A stretch of 64,000 bases of DNA from Theocolax elegans (GCA_026168455.1 CM047425.1:97901580-97965579); one strand, 5' to 3'. Numbered from the stretch's first letter, positions 13,525 through 27,560 are shown. Numbers and translations: made by a program. The notes: generated from the letters alone by a model not told the origin.

Positions 13525-14608
13525 TGGTTACTTCTAGCAGTCATACCTACATTTATACGATTTTGTTTGCTTTTTTTCGTAAATCTACTTATTCAATGTT
13601 ACCGATTATCAAATAAATCTGCAAATGCATTTTTATTATTCTTGCTATCGCTTACATTATTTTACCAGGAAGTAACAGTGCATTTATGTATATTAATTTT
13701 TAAGTAATTACCATACCTCTTGAACGTGAAATAATTAAAAATACGTATAAATTATGGTAATAATTTAAATCTTGCACATCTTCGAAATTATTATCAAAAT
13801 CTTTAATAATAGAAATTAAATTGAATGCAAGCAGCATTGCATAAATATTTAGAACCTATGAAGATATTATAATATTGTACCTTATGCTTGATGTATACAT
13901 ATTCATAATAAAGTAAAGCAAGCATGAAGATACACTTCACGCAGACATTAACTTTAATGTATATTATCATAGTAATAATAATAATATTAATAACAATAAC
14001 GAAGATTATCATTAATTAAGAAATTATACAATTCAGATCTGCAAATGTTTAATTTTTCAGATTTCATGTTTACATAAAAATTAAAAGAAAATATCGCTTA
14101 ATTTTTGTATAATACATCGATAAGTATAAAACATACATTGTTTTTACCATTGTATATGATCTATAATTCTTTAAATTTATTATTATAAAAATGTGTCATT
14201 TAAAACAATTTTTCTAATCGACAACGTGTGAAAATATACGAGAAGCCTATATAATTTTGTTGTGTAGGCGAAGAAAGAAAAAAAAAAAGAACTGCACATT
14301 AAATCGCTGGCGTCGTGCAATTAAAGCCAACAACGAATAAAGATTATAATATTGCCCGAGTCGTATAATATTTGCAGATTATTAACGATAAGGTAAGAAT
14401 AAAAAAAGAAAAGAAAACTATGCAAGCCTTTACTATGGTCCTTTCTTTCACTCGTGTGGACGTGTACGTAGGTACGTGTATAAGGACGTATAGCACGTCA
14501 GGTCGCGTGTCTCCGACCCTTGCACGCAAAATTGGGTTACGGCGTTTGGTATTCCGTTAATGGCCGTAATTAAAATCATGTTGCTCGGCGATACGAAATT
14601 TTGTATGA

Positions 14609-14634
14609 AGAGAGAGAGAGAGAGAGAGAGAGAG
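14609..14634 (+). repeat. (AG)13 microsatellite
   Basis: A perfect run of 13 AG units, followed by degenerate TGAGTGAGAGTGAG. Confidence 0.95.
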
Positions 14635-15049
14635 TGAGTGAGAGTGAGATAGGGTGGGGAAAGGAGAGGAGGAAAAGAGATGAGAGATTCGAACAAAGAG
14701 CCGACGATTTCATTTGACCGATCGGGTGTAACGAGTCTCTCGTATAATACATATATACATATACGACTTGTTTATCTGATGGATGCGAGCGATTTCAAGT
14801 GGTTTTTGATGAGGTTTCATTTTCGTTCGTGTGTCGTGTGTGTATATATACGGTGTACGACTTACTTTTAGGATGGTTAAATTCTGATTTATATCTTGGA
14901 TGGTGTAGTTTCATTGTCATTAAGGCACGTTAATAAGATATTGAAAATAGATAGACGAAAGGGGATTTAAATTGAAGATCCACTTGAATACTGATTAAAG
15001 AAATATATAATTTGAAAAGAGTGTATAGAAAATACTTTACTACATCGCT

Positions 15050-15067
15050 CAAATAAATATTTATTTG
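15050..15067. repeat. perfect 18-bp palindrome
   Basis: CAAATAAATATTTATTTG is identical to its own reverse complement. It is probably incidental in AT-rich DNA. Confidence 0.7.
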
Positions 15068-16067
15068 TTTCTAATAAATTGATTTTTCAGTGTAACAAAG
15101 TAGAAATAAGTGCATCATAACGCAGTGGATTTTTACCCCTATTTACTAACTGTACCGTTTCTAGAATTAATCTTTATATTGTTGATTCCACTAGAATATG
15201 AAAAAGAAAAAAGAACGTAATCATCCTCTATATAATGGAAGAATAAACAAAACAGAATTTAGCACTCCTTTTCGAGATGTTTTAATCGTTTTATTATAAC
15301 TAACGTTGTATATCAATGAACAGATCGTTAAGTGTATTAAACGAGCCCATTTATTAGCGATACTTTCTTCGATCGAATCACTTGGAAATAAAATTCTCAT
15401 CGCTTTTCTTACATGTATATGCGTATACAGAACATATGGGCGTTGACTTAACAACACCAATAGACGTAACTTTTCGCTATTAATTCGCCCACAAATGCAA
15501 TCAACTGCAATTTTTCTAATTCATTGGCGATAATTTCAAATAAATTATACCTCAGAAAATTTACTATGACTTTGGAAAGATCATTATATTTCAGTCCTAA
15601 TCTAAAAGTTGCTATACAATTGCACAAAATAAATGCTATAATACACAATTAAATTAAATTTCCACACATGGATAATAAAATTATACTCATATACATTTAA
15701 ATATCAGTCGGAACGTTGAATTGGCATCCAACAAAACGAATTTACTTTTTGTTTTAACAATAACAAACGAATATCGTCCGAATATTCTTAATTGTGCGAC
15801 CACAAAGTTGATAAAACTACTTTTCTACTTTCCATAAACCCGTCCCCGAAAAAGTTAAAGAGCGATTCTCACTCGAGTAATTTTGCGCTTTGGGAAAAAA
15901 CTTGTAGAAAATGGGTATGGGTAAAGGAAATCGTCGGAAAACCGGCCACGAAGTGGGGGAGTCAGAGATTTATTTGCGCGTTTTCCGCACGCGTTCGCCG
16001 AGTGAAAACGAGCGAAGAGCCAACGAGACGCGGGGGTGCCAAGGAGTTGAACGTCCCCGACGTCGAA

Positions 16068-16076
16068 TATAAATAG
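16068..16076 (+). promoter_or_regulatory. TATA-box-like element at the edge of a CG-rich island
   Basis: TATAAATAG matches the animal TATA consensus well and follows about 200 bp of CG-rich sequence. No initiator at the right spacing and no downstream open frame was found, so promoter function is only a possibility. Confidence 0.15.
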
Positions 16077-16270
16077 CGTCCTGACGTCCGCCGTCTTTAT
16101 TTTTTTTTCTCTTCTTCTTTACGCGCTTCCTCCCTGCGCCACGTTTTGTCGCCAAGTTTTCTCGCGTCTAATACTCTCTTGGGAATTTTCGAACTTTTGC
16201 GATGATAAGGCACTCTTAGATTTAGTTGAAACTTTGATCTATCCTTTTTTCCTTCTTAGATTTACGTGTT

Positions 16271-16344
16271 TTATTGATGTAATAACGTAAAACTATACGA
16301 CTATTTTATTAGTAATAATACTTTGATGTATATTACATCAATAA
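16271..16344. repeat. 74-nt hairpin with perfect 14-bp basal stem
   Basis: TTATTGATGTAATA at 16271-16284 pairs perfectly with TATTACATCAATAA at 16331-16344. The next ten or so bases inward (ACGTAAAAC against TACATCAAAG) pair partly. The size is like a pre-miRNA, but the inner part pairs poorly and neither arm matches an insect miRNA I know. It may instead be the remnant of a very small inverted-repeat element. Confidence 0.6.
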
Positions 16345-19224
16345 TGATTTATCACACACTTTACACGTCAAATTTTACTCAGTTTAAGTAGATAACATTT
16401 TTAGTTTTCAGTTTCAATACTTACTATACGTTATATCAATAATTGTACGCATAAATTTTCACAAATAATTCGTTAAACGATATAAAAACGCACAATATTT
16501 GTCACACCTTAAAATTATTTTAACCAATTATCATTTTAAACCTATTATAAAAACAGGTTTTCTACAAACAATATTATCTATTTACTCTAAAAAAAAATAA
16601 TAGACTTATACCTAAGTATACGCACGCAAGGTGAAAGCGCCACACCTATGTAAATTACAAATACATATATACATAAAATCTAACGTTAATTTCTCGGGAC
16701 AATCGATCAAGCTGGCGTAATTGCAACAATAGCGGAATAAACCGAAATTATATTAGGTAATTACAATATATACACATCAGTCATGTCTATAGCTAATAAT
16801 ATAATTACGGAATCTTTATCCACCACGCAGCCCCAATAAAGAAATATCCAACGATCGATTAATTATAATCGGTAGAATCGTCGTCGAATTTTCCCCCTCC
16901 TGACAATTTTCATAATTTCTGAACAAAAGACCGTGGAAGCCAATCATCATTCATTACTTCGCGTCGAGGCTTTATCGTGCGCATCTATCATTATTTACGG
17001 CAAAGATCCCCTCCTCTCTCTCTGTCTCTCTCTATGGTTATCGCGATCGAAATTTCCGCGCGAGGGCCTAAAACGTCGCCGCTGGCTCCCTTTTCTGGTC
17101 GCTCAATCGAGCGACGCGTAATGAGGTAATTAAGGTACGTGTCTTTACCGTGGACGTGCACAAAGGATACCGCATATGTATATTTACATGCAGAGTTTGA
17201 AATCAAATTTTTTGCTAATATTATAACAATAGATGTCTTTCTATTCGATGGTATCTGTTTCTTTGGTATAACCAAAACGTTACAATGGTGATGAAAATAA
17301 TTAAAATATAGTTATTTATATACAAATAATTAGCGCAATTGCAAATATAATTTCTTGAATATAACAAAGTAAAATTTGTAAGCGCTAAATGTACGATGAT
17401 CAATTTCAGATTGCAGTATAAATAATTTGGTGAAATACTCCTATCATCATCACAATTATGCATTAAATTAATAAATATGCAACTTATTCCGAAATCAATA
17501 ATAATTAATTAATTATTTTCATCATGCTATACCTTCTCTTTATTAGCATTATGAACTGTGATCTTTTCACACACGTGTATCGGTGCAAAAAATAATTTTA
17601 AATCAATACCAAAATGTCAGTGTAATATTACGAATTAATGATTGATTAAAAAATAAAAATTATACAAAAATGTTTAATAGAGACCAAACCAATAAACATT
17701 ATTGCGTATTCAATATATAACCGCAAAAATCTAAAAAAAAACATTTTATTCAGTGTTATCTATTTTAGTTGATAAATACACTACGATACACTATATCTAA
17801 TAAAATAGCATAGATAGGAGGTATATATCCAGAAAGCAAAACCAGCTAATCGTATCTAACACGTATAAATAATCGTACGGCCACAAGGACTCGAGAGGCA
17901 AGATCCACGAATAAAACCGGGCGACAATGTATACAGAGTCGCCTTCGCTTTAGGTTCCTCTTATTCCACCGTCTACTTGGCTGAGAGCCAAGAGACGAGG
18001 TCGTTAAGTCGCGAGGAAGAATAAGAGGAAGATCGAAAGTGCGAGTGCGGTAGGAAAAGTGAAAAAAAAAGCAAATGAAAAATATTCGTCTATGTGCTCT
18101 GAGAATATATTTATAATGTTGGCGTTTGTAGGTGTGCCTCTGACCGATATGACCTCACTAATTTTGGGTATATCGATGATTTATACATTTTTTGATAAAA
18201 TAATTATGGCTTATAATTCATCGCATTTTGATTTTAATGTGGAAATATGGGTAAATATGCGCGCGTACGTTTATTGCACTGATAATTTTACTGGCGATTA
18301 ATAAAATTATAAATTCAATATTATTTAATGAGTATTAAAATTAACATACATTTGACAAGGATGTTAAAATTAATTAACATCTTAAAAACATTTAATTTTT
18401 AAAATAGTTATCTATATATCGCATACTTTAATATCTGCATGAGTAATTTTATGGCACACTTAAGATCGAGAGATTGTTTTATTATATTTTTATTAGTAGT
18501 TTCAGTCTGTAAAATCTATGTACTCAAGCAAGACGATGAGAATACAAATATTTTTTGTCGGAATGTAAAGAAGGAAATCGAATATCAAATTCTATTTGGT
18601 TAAATTAAGGAAAGTGATACGAATGAAAAAATGTAAGGTTAGGAAATGTAGAGGAAGAAAGAAAGATATCTATTTCTGAACAAGATAGATAAAATAATGT
18701 GCCACAACGATCGCACAGACAATGAAAGGCGGTGCGGAATCGCACGTAATAATTAGCATCAACCGGTTGTCGATTAATCATTGACAGGCTTTGAAGTAAA
18801 TGCAACTGGAGTCCTACACGGCAATTCGTATATCGTACAAAGACAAAATGACGTTACCGATACGTGATCCCTCGATGATAACTTAGTTGTACATATGTTT
18901 ATTTTGTACTATTTTTTGATAAAAATTTATTTATAATTTGATTAAAAACTGTTAAAATATGTTTTTATAATCGATACACTTTTAAAGCAGTAAACAATGA
19001 GAATGAAACGGTATTTAAGCACGTAATTAAAAAGTACACAAAAGGAGCTTGTCTGTACAAAAGTAAACCAATGGGAATAAAAAAAAAGAAGCATCCAAAG
19101 TCGCGTCAAAAAGGAGCGCGTAAAGAAACAATCGGCATAGATTTAACATGCAAATGGAGGCGCATGGCGCTCCTTTCCTTTCGCGCGCGTAATTGCGCAA
19201 TTACGCGTCGTATTGACTCTCCTC

Positions 19225-19318
19225 GAGAGTAGAGAAAGAGAACGAGAGAGCCAGAGAGGGAGAGGGAGGGAAAGAGAGAGAGAGAGAGTGACAGGGGAAG
19301 GAAAGGAGGAGGAGGGGG
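19225..19318 (+). repeat. purine-only tract with (AG)n core
   Basis: Nearly pure G/A sequence with a perfect AG run at 19273-19288. Long purine tracts of this kind can form triplexes. Confidence 0.8.
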
Positions 19319-20100
19319 TCTTGAGCGTTTGTTGACTCTGCCGAGAAGCAGGAAGTTTGTACAATAGTGAGAACCACTGAATGGCAGCGGCGACACCGGG
19401 TAAGCTGCCCGCTATATACGGGTTCAAATGTCACACGCGCGGTGAGTCACGCCGCGGGCGAGCTAATCTTTGCGTGCGGCTCCTCTTGCATCGCGATGTG
19501 TCAGTTTGTGTACTTAAGTGTCACCGGTACATACTACCGTTTTCTTCGTTACGCATATATTTTTTTTTTCAATTACAATCAACAAATTTTCGGAGTTTCA
19601 TTCTAATACGCATTCACGCTTATTCAAGTCTTAATAAAATTACAGATACGCCTTTTTGTTGAAAATTTCAACAATATTTGTATATTTACGCGACTAACCA
19701 ACTAACGTTATTCAATAAAACTGTTAGTGTAAACCCATTTCTGAAACCAATGAAAACTTTGAAAATTGGTTTTATAAACCTTTTGTGAAAACTTGACTAA
19801 AACATTTTTACCATATAAAATATTTTTACAAAAGTTACAAATATTTTGAAGATTTTTAAAAGTATTTATAAAATATACATTTCTTTCTAGAAATATATTG
19901 AAGACTTTTCTATAAATATTTGTTAAACGTTTTGTATATACAAGTAATATTTGTAGTATTACGGAAATAAATAAAAATTTGTTACTTTTTAATGGTTTTA
20001 TTCTAAGTAAGATATAAAAGTATACATCTATATCTGTTTTCTCAATATCATGACATGATACGAACGAATATCAAATTACCAGCTATCGTAAACTCTCTCT

Positions 20101-20760
20101 TGAGGGTTTGAGTTTTCCCAAGGAATCGCGAGAGAGGGGTAACCGGTTGTTTATTCGCAGAAAACAAAACAAAATTCCCAGTGGTAGCAACAACCGAAAC
20201 CAAGGCAAACAGCCCAAGGTGGAGCTAGGAAGTTCAAGCCGAAAAACCGACTTCGTGGCCCAATCTACCTGTCTCGCTCTGTCTCTCTCGGTCTCTCCCC
20301 CTCAGTATATATATCCTGGTGGTGATGCGCGATCTTCTCAGTACTAAATTATAGTCAAAGCGATGCGGCCGCGCGTCGAGTCACTCGAGGCGAGTATAGC
20401 GCCGCGCGCTAAACTTGCAACTTGCTCACTTGCTCCTATGTTCTGTATAACCTTCTCTTTCCTGTGTGCGCGCGATTCGACGGGGACGCGGGAGCAACTT
20501 GGAATTTCGAGGCCGGCGCTTAGCCCCAGGGCTAAATTCATACCTCCTTCCCCGTCCCACTTCCCCCTTCTCGCTAACTCTCTCTCTCTCTCTACATCCA
20601 CCCTCGCGTAACGTTCTACCCGGGAGAGTAAGTGTGCACAAAGCCGTGTCTCTCTACCCGCTGCTGCTGCTGCTGCTTTCCTGAGGATAGTAAACGGAAC
20701 GCTTCCTAAGTCTTGCCGAGTAGAAACCGAGAGATTCCCTAATTATACCTACGAGGACGT
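20101..20760. other. CG-rich island, possible promoter or 5' exon
   Basis: CpG-dense DNA containing GATGCGGCCGCGCGTCGAG, CT and CTG repeats, and a good 5' splice site (GAGAGTAAGTG at 20628). Overlapping frames on both strands reflect GC content, with no recognised domain. A TSS with an untranslated first exon would fit, but this is speculation. Confidence 0.35.
20578..20677 (+). repeat. (CT)n and (CTG)n repeats in a CG-rich island
   Basis: A CT run at 20578-20593 is followed by CTGCTGCTGCTGCTGCT at 20661-20677. The CTG run would read as Leu or Ala/Cys repeats if translated, but no frame is supported. Confidence 0.85.
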
Positions 20761-23700
20761 TCAACGAGATCGATTTCGATTATTACTGGGTTATGAGATA
20801 TCACAAAAATGTATTTCCTATATTTATTTGCCCTATAATTTAATTTCATAAATTTGAGCGCAATCATATTTAAATCATTGCTTGATTCTCAAAAGTAACA
20901 AGGCAATATAATCTTCTCTGAATATTATTCGTGAGAAGGAACTTAATAGATAAATTTAATAAAATTGTAACACTAACAGTTATACAGACATTAGCATTTT
21001 AATAATTAACGCTACATACAACCACAAATATCGTATCGCGTTTTTGTTATAATTTACTTCAACGAACAAATTCAAAAACTTTCTTCTTCCTTATAATTGC
21101 TTATTCTAGATTAAACAATTACAGACTATTACATATAATTTCACCGGGGAAAAAAATTGAACAAATTACTCTCATTAAAACAATTATATATACATATATA
21201 TAAACATTATTTAATTTGCATCACTTATTACATTGCATGTCGAGTAATAAGAAAAACGAAAAAAAAAAAAAAAATACTTCACATTAGAATATAAAATTTC
21301 TATAGGTACAAATCCATCCGCGTATAAGTCTATATTATTCAACGAGACAGAACAAATTAATAGCATGACACGTCGTAATAACAATCGGTCGAAACAAAAA
21401 AGAAATAGTAAAATTACAGGAGAGACACAGCTCATACAATAAGTAATAAGTAAATGCCGCGGTATCGCGCTTGTAGTCAAATTACACAGAGTCGCGTTTG
21501 CTTAGATAATATTGAAACCACACACAGAGATAGAGAATTACGGTACCCAGCCTCTCCCCCCTCTCTCTCTCTCTTTTTCTTTCTCCTTTTAGCACATACA
21601 CACATATACACACATTGTCGTGTGAATGAAAATACACGTTTGTTATAATATATGCGCTGTTAGCGAGCCGTGAATCGTGTTATGTTATATTGGAGATTGA
21701 TATATTAGAATTGCATTATATGTATATAATTATCGCTTTTGTCCCAGTAAAGTGACTGTTTATCGAGCGGTGTATACATGCCGAGGGTGAATTTCTCCTC
21801 TGTAGGTAGTTTTTGTTATTTCTATTTTGATAATATTATGCTGATATGCTCATCGGGATACTGTATTATAAATGCATCTTTCTAAAATTAATTGAATATT
21901 GGAGTATTTTGTGAAAAATAAAAACTCTTCTAAAAACAACGTTTAAATCGGTAAACAGTTTGATCTACAAGGATGTTTACCTCTAAGTGAACAAAAAGTA
22001 TTAAGAGAAAAATAAAACTACTACAAGTAAAAACTGATTATTTTACAGTCATTACATTTAACGCAATCTCTTAAAATACATAGTTAAAGGTTACGCAAAA
22101 CCGTAGTGGCGCATTATCTGAAACGGAAAATTTATTAAACCGTCATTCATGTGTTCTCCTCCCTGGAGAAAATTTGATAACACATTTAATGGCCTCTATA
22201 TATTTATTCGCAACAATTTTGAGTTGTAATTTATTAGACAAGATTCTCAAAGTTCACCGAAGACTAATTTCCGCATACTCGTCACACGTTTAATGCGCTT
22301 TAACCTCCCTCGGGTGTATCAGCACAGCTTCTTACCTCGCTAAGTTATAAATTCAAAGTACGTCTTTTGCTCACACAACTTAGGGTCACTTCACCTTCCT
22401 CCATTTCCCAAGCGCTGGTAATCATAAATGTTGCTTCAAACTTAAGCTTGTGGAACTTTAAACTTTACCCCTCAAACTTTCTGTTAATTAATTTTAAAAT
22501 CATAATGTACAGGACCGTATAATGTTTCTACCAATTATATTCATACAAATTATATAGACGCACGCATCGCTATAATCTACTACGTGAAAATTAAATGGAT
22601 CAATTTGTTAATCCGCTAAGAGAATTTTGTTCGAATTTTACAATGAAATATTTTACATTTGAACACTTGGTTCCTTTTTCCATCGTGTTGCTTAGTCGAA
22701 ATAAAACACAAATTAATCATTTGTGGTCAGCAATTCACATTTTTATAGATATTATATAATAACGAACCAGTTCCCGAGCGTTAAAAATCATACAATTTAT
22801 TATCTACTTTCTACAGTACGATAGATATATGTATATAGATTTCTTTAAAAAAATTAAAATTATACATTAGATAATAAGCGAAATAACATATAGATTATAA
22901 AGTGCGCATAATAGCAAATTAAGAATAAAAAAAAAGAAACGATTCCGATAGACGTAAATAATGCAGCGTATTGAATTGTTTAAAACGACTTTGAATGAGG
23001 AACGAATACACATTTTAAAGATAATTAATTTTCAAATAAGAAAGAGTATCTTGGTTGGTTTAGAAAACAATCGGTTCGTAATATACGACACATTGAATAG
23101 GATTTTAATGTTTTTTTTTTAAAACGCGAACAAAGAAAGAAACATATCTCGAATCTACGTTTGATTGTTTAAGAAAATCATATCGCAATATCAATCTATG
23201 ATTATATTTAACGATATTTTCTTTATGACTATGAACATAAAACAGTGTATAAACCGAATTCATCATCCAAAGTTTCCTCGTTTTCTTTTTGTACGATAAT
23301 TCGATATTTCTCCATCTCGAGAGATCATTAATCGAAACTCGTTCGCGATTCTTCTCGCGGGATCGTAAATAGTTTTTACGAGACGTAAATGGAAACGTCG
23401 CACAAAACAGTGAATATCTTGGGCTATTGTTGTGTGTATGTGTGTTGTGGTTGCTTATAGTTTAATGCACGGTGTATATAAGCTTTGAGAGAAGATACTT
23501 ACGTGACTCTCCTCGCTTAGCGAAATAAATCATTTTACACCAAGAGCTGTTGAGTCTGCCAAGTTTTAGCTTGACGTATTTCGAGAGGTTACTGACACAC
23601 GATGCCTATTTAACCTTCTCCATATATTGTAACATTTACTCCTGATTTACTTAATTATGCGCCTATTTTCTTTTTCTCAACGTTTACAAATATTTGCTCT

Positions 23701-24594
23701 GCGTTCTACAACTATGCACGTGTTGCTGTTCGAGAACAACTATTTCGGTATACTACAAATTTTAGTAATTTTCTAAATATTCACTTAAAAGTTCTATCTT
23801 ATAAGTCAAAAATTAAATAATAAAATTTAAAATAATTTGTTTTAAATTCAAAGGAAAGAATATTTCCCTCGAGTTCATCATTTAAAAATAGTACCGGGTT
23901 ATTACCGATAAGTAAGAAGTTCAATCGCTGATGAATTCGTTTTTGGATAATTTCCAAAACGGATAAAACTACAGTAAAAATAAAATCTCTTGAACGCTCA
24001 TATATATTTTTGTACATTACTTATTTCCTTTTCATGTAATTTATTATTTCAGTTACATGAGTTGTAGATAACTTCTCTTTTATAACTTTTTTTTCGTGTA
24101 ACAAGTTAAATTTATCATTCTTTTTACATTAATTACGTAGGCATTAATACTCCTAAGCTATATTTTAAAATCAATAAATAAATTGAGTAATTCAAAACAG
24201 ATGGTAAACTATTTTAAAAATTGTAAATAATAAAATTTAACCACAAGTAATGCATTTCATTTACAGACTTGTCCCTATTAAATTAACGTGTCTACAAAGA
24301 GAACGTCGGTGACCCATAAAACAAACTGAACTCATAATTCGATAACCAAATTCCTAAAATTCGCCATGTTTATTTCCACTCATCGGTCAAGAATTTTCTA
24401 TCCCCAAACAAAAATTACCTCCCACTGAGGTAGCACAGTTGTACTTTTTGGAAAGCCGATAAGGTTACATTTTTCTACTTCCGTCCCATTCCTTTCTCGA
24501 TAAAAGCGCCACGCGACTCTCGTTTCGTAACTCTCATCGAATGCACCTGCGGCACACCACGAGACATGCATGTTGCCTCCTTTTTTCTTAAGTG

Positions 24595-24662
24595 AAAGAG
24601 AGAGAAAGACAGAAACAGAGAGAGATAGAGAGAGAGAGAGAGAGGAGGGGGGCAGGAGAGAC
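24595..24662 (+). repeat. (AG)n microsatellite
   Basis: A degenerate GA tract with a perfect core at 24627-24644 followed by AGGAGGGGGG. Confidence 0.85.
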
Positions 24663-25847
24663 ACATCGAGTATCTCCTTACCAACGATTACGCGAGTAGC
24701 CGGCTCGTTTTATCGGCTCGTGCGCGCTGCCAGCGTGAATGATTATCGGGCATGAATCACGCAACTTCTAGTATTATTGCTATAATCCATGGAGTGTAGG
24801 GATCGATTTCCTTGGCTTTCTCTCCCGTGCCGTCTCGATTCCTTCGTTTCTTTTTCAACTTAATTTTATCTACGTCTATTGCGGTCTTGCTCTCCATCTT
24901 TCTCTCTCTTGGTTTGGTTACTTTCCGAAGAGATTTTATACACCCTCCCCCTTGCCCCGCTCAACGTTCCGCAAGTTTAAAACGGTCGTATCTGGGTATT
25001 TATTGTATAACCTAATTTAATTAATTTTATTGATTTTTAATTATTGAATTTTATAATTGTTTGCGCAATTTGTGTGATTAAGGTAGCTTTAACAGGGTTC
25101 GATAAAAGTAAATTAATTATTTTTGTACATACAAAGCGATGTGCTTTATTAATTCAATTTTTTGCAACAAAATTTACACTTTTCATTAAAATAAAATTGC
25201 ATTATCGATTTATACTCTCAAATTATTTGAAAACGAAACTCTATTTTCCAAAAATGGTTTATCAAACATGAATCTGTTAATTGAACGAGAGATTATTCCA
25301 CGAGTCAAATAACGAAACGTCCATTTCATTAATAAATTAATTTCTATTAGTATAATTTAAAATAATTATCATATGACTTACACATTTAATTTTACTTATA
25401 AATTTTAATTAATTTGCGGCAGGTTATTAATAGCAAGTTATCCAAAATGAACAAAAAAATATATTACGAGCTTCGAAACCAGTGATAATATCGGTTTCGG
25501 ATATCAATATTTTATCGTAGTGGAAAATTTAGAAAAAAAAAACTGGTTACACTTTTAGTACGACATTAAAATAATAATATAAACTCAGTCGCATCAATTA
25601 ATCATTCGAGCGACACATTGCGCGACTAAAAAAAAGGAAACTGTGAGAGTTCCCAAGCACTAGACAATGTAATACTTGAAATAATAAACAAAAGTAAAAA
25701 TGTATATTATCTACGTTATATTACTTTATGCGTGAAAACTTGACACAGTGTATATGCCTTACAATTTATGCACGGTTAATCTTTTTTATCGATGCAAATT
25801 TCACAACGGCCTTTACGTGTAAAAGAAAGTCAAACATTATTTCATGT

Positions 25848-25861
25848 ACACACACACACAC
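25848..25861 (+). repeat. (AC)7 microsatellite
   Basis: A short perfect AC run. Confidence 0.8.
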
Positions 25862-26209
25862 CACCCACTCCCACACATACGCCATAATTATTTTCGTTTT
25901 CCAAGCGAAAATGCAATAACGGTCAACTTTAATTACCCACAGCTGATAAAGTCGATTGACGTAACTGCGTGTATACATATTGAATTTCATAAACATCGAT
26001 AAATCGATACCAAATCTTCAATCGGACAAAAGAAAACCAGAATTTTTATCGTGCGTGAAATAAAAAATCCAAGACAATCGAACAATTACATATCAAATCG
26101 GCGGACCATTTGATTATACTATATAGAAACGAATTATCGAGGATCCAATTATCGGCTATTAATTCTTTACTCTTTATAAGATTGCTTCCGGTTTCACTCT
26201 TTCCCTCTG

Positions 26210-26228
26210 TCTCTCTCTCTCTCTCTCT
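26210..26228 (+). repeat. (CT)n microsatellite
   Basis: A short CT run following CCCTCTGT. Confidence 0.8.
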
Positions 26229-26586
26229 TTCTCGATTGGCATAGTTAAACCTTGTACATGTCGCCCACGCACGTTTTGACTCTCACGACAATCGCAATTA
26301 CCCGATGCGCAAATAAATAAATGCACCACGGGAATGAAAGCATAATAAACGTTAAGCGTCTCACTTAGGAAGGTAAGAAAATAAAAAAAGAAGAAAATAA
26401 AAAAAGGTATAAGGTATATGGGAAGCAGCTGAGTCACGTTTCGAAGAAGCGATCGGCATTTAAGAAGTCAAAGCCGATCATCGGCGATTAAGCGATTCTC
26501 AGTAATTTTGCCATTTTTTTTCTCAGTATTTTCTGGGAGATACGATACTTGAAATTGTTTACGCGCCACGGCATTTTCGATAATGA

Positions 26587-26587
26587 G

Positions 26588-26619
<32 letters not shown>

Positions 26620-26622
26620 ATT
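26587..26622 (+). repeat. (TA)n microsatellite
   Basis: A perfect TA run of about 11 units after TATGTATATG. Confidence 0.9.
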
Positions 26623-26900
26623 AAGAGTGTATTATTGCGAACGATGTTTATCTTACTTCCTTGGATTAGGGTTTCGGTCCTTGATACGACGATTATCGTC
26701 TCGTACACTTGACACTTGCTTCGTGATCAACTACTTGAAATATAATCATGTGATACTTGTGTGAATTCGAAATTTACTTCTGTTGTTTATTTTTAACCGA
26801 TATTGAATCAACGTTCATTTACGATGGATTTATGCAGCTTTAGATATAAATATCTGATATATATAATTGTTTAAGATGTATGTGAAACTACAACTACAAC

Positions 26901-27261
26901 CTTGAGGAAAAGAAAGGAAATATCGTCGTGCAGTTAAAGTGTTACCCATATATTCGAGAGCTCGTGCACATCAATTCCCCATCAGCAAATCCTAATCACC
27001 GCGGAGAAACGGGGAAGGGAGAAATAACGCGAAGCCACACGGACTTCATTAAACGACCAACTTTCCTTAGATTCGACTCGATCGAGGAATCCCCATGCGT
27101 TATTTAATTATCGAGCCGAAGCGAGAACAGATATGAAGTTCACGATCTTCGAGAGGGGAGAAGAAAGACCGAATCGCGCGCGCGCTCGTGAAAGCGCGAA
27201 GGGAGAACAAAGATATAGTCATGCTCACACGTGTGTCCGTGTACCTCTGTACATGTACGCG

Positions 27262-27295
<34 letters not shown>

Positions 27296-27560
27296 TACGT
27301 GCAGACATGTATATAGATGTATGTGCCTTCGGAATTGCGAAACGCCGAGGCGACTGATTGTATTGCGAGACAATGGATCGTATACCGGGTGGCGCGCGGA
27401 TATCATCGCGTGGGTCGAGAAGATGGAGAAAGGGGAGCGGGGGGAGAGATGTGCCGCATAATGGCGCGCATGTGCAGTCGTGACTAAATTTTCGGTTTGA
27501 TCTTGTCACGAGGGAGAACAAAGGTCTGCGCCGTTTTGATTACTTGATAAATCACGCTCA
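26901..27560. other. CG-rich island with compound microsatellite
   Basis: CpG-dense sequence surrounds the CG/AC tract. Frames crossing the repeat encode His/Thr or Val/Cys runs and are not credible. No gene is recognised. Confidence 0.5.
27258..27295 (+). repeat. compound (CG)n(AC)n microsatellite
   Basis: About six CG units run directly into about twelve AC units. Alternating purine-pyrimidine sequence like this is the classic Z-DNA-forming pattern. Confidence 0.95.

Larger units (their letters stand above)
13461..20100. other. non-coding, AT-rich with CG-rich patches
   Basis: No gene is supported. CG-rich patches lie at 15830-16160 and 19140-19500. AT-rich sequence at 19730-19960 is dense in AAATATTT-like words, but no terminal inverted repeat was found. 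Confidence 0.6.
20761..26900. other. non-coding, mostly AT-rich
   Basis: I see nothing gene-like. A short CG-rich patch lies at 24660-24760, and pyrimidine-rich tracts occur near 21555 and 24900. Confidence 0.6.

Noticed and set aside
18561..18575. GGAATGTAAAGAAG resembles the mature miR-1 sequence
   Set aside because: The 3' part differs and no complementary star arm lies within hairpin distance on either side, so it is a chance match.
19424..19434. GGGTTCAAATG looks like a tRNA T loop
   Set aside because: The flanking bases do not form a T stem or an acceptor stem.
19731..19965. AT-rich block that looks like a MITE
   Set aside because: No terminal inverted repeats or target duplication could be found.
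27100..27521. Several overlapping frames across the CG/AC repeat
   Set aside because: Alternating dinucleotides keep all frames open; the peptides are low complexity.
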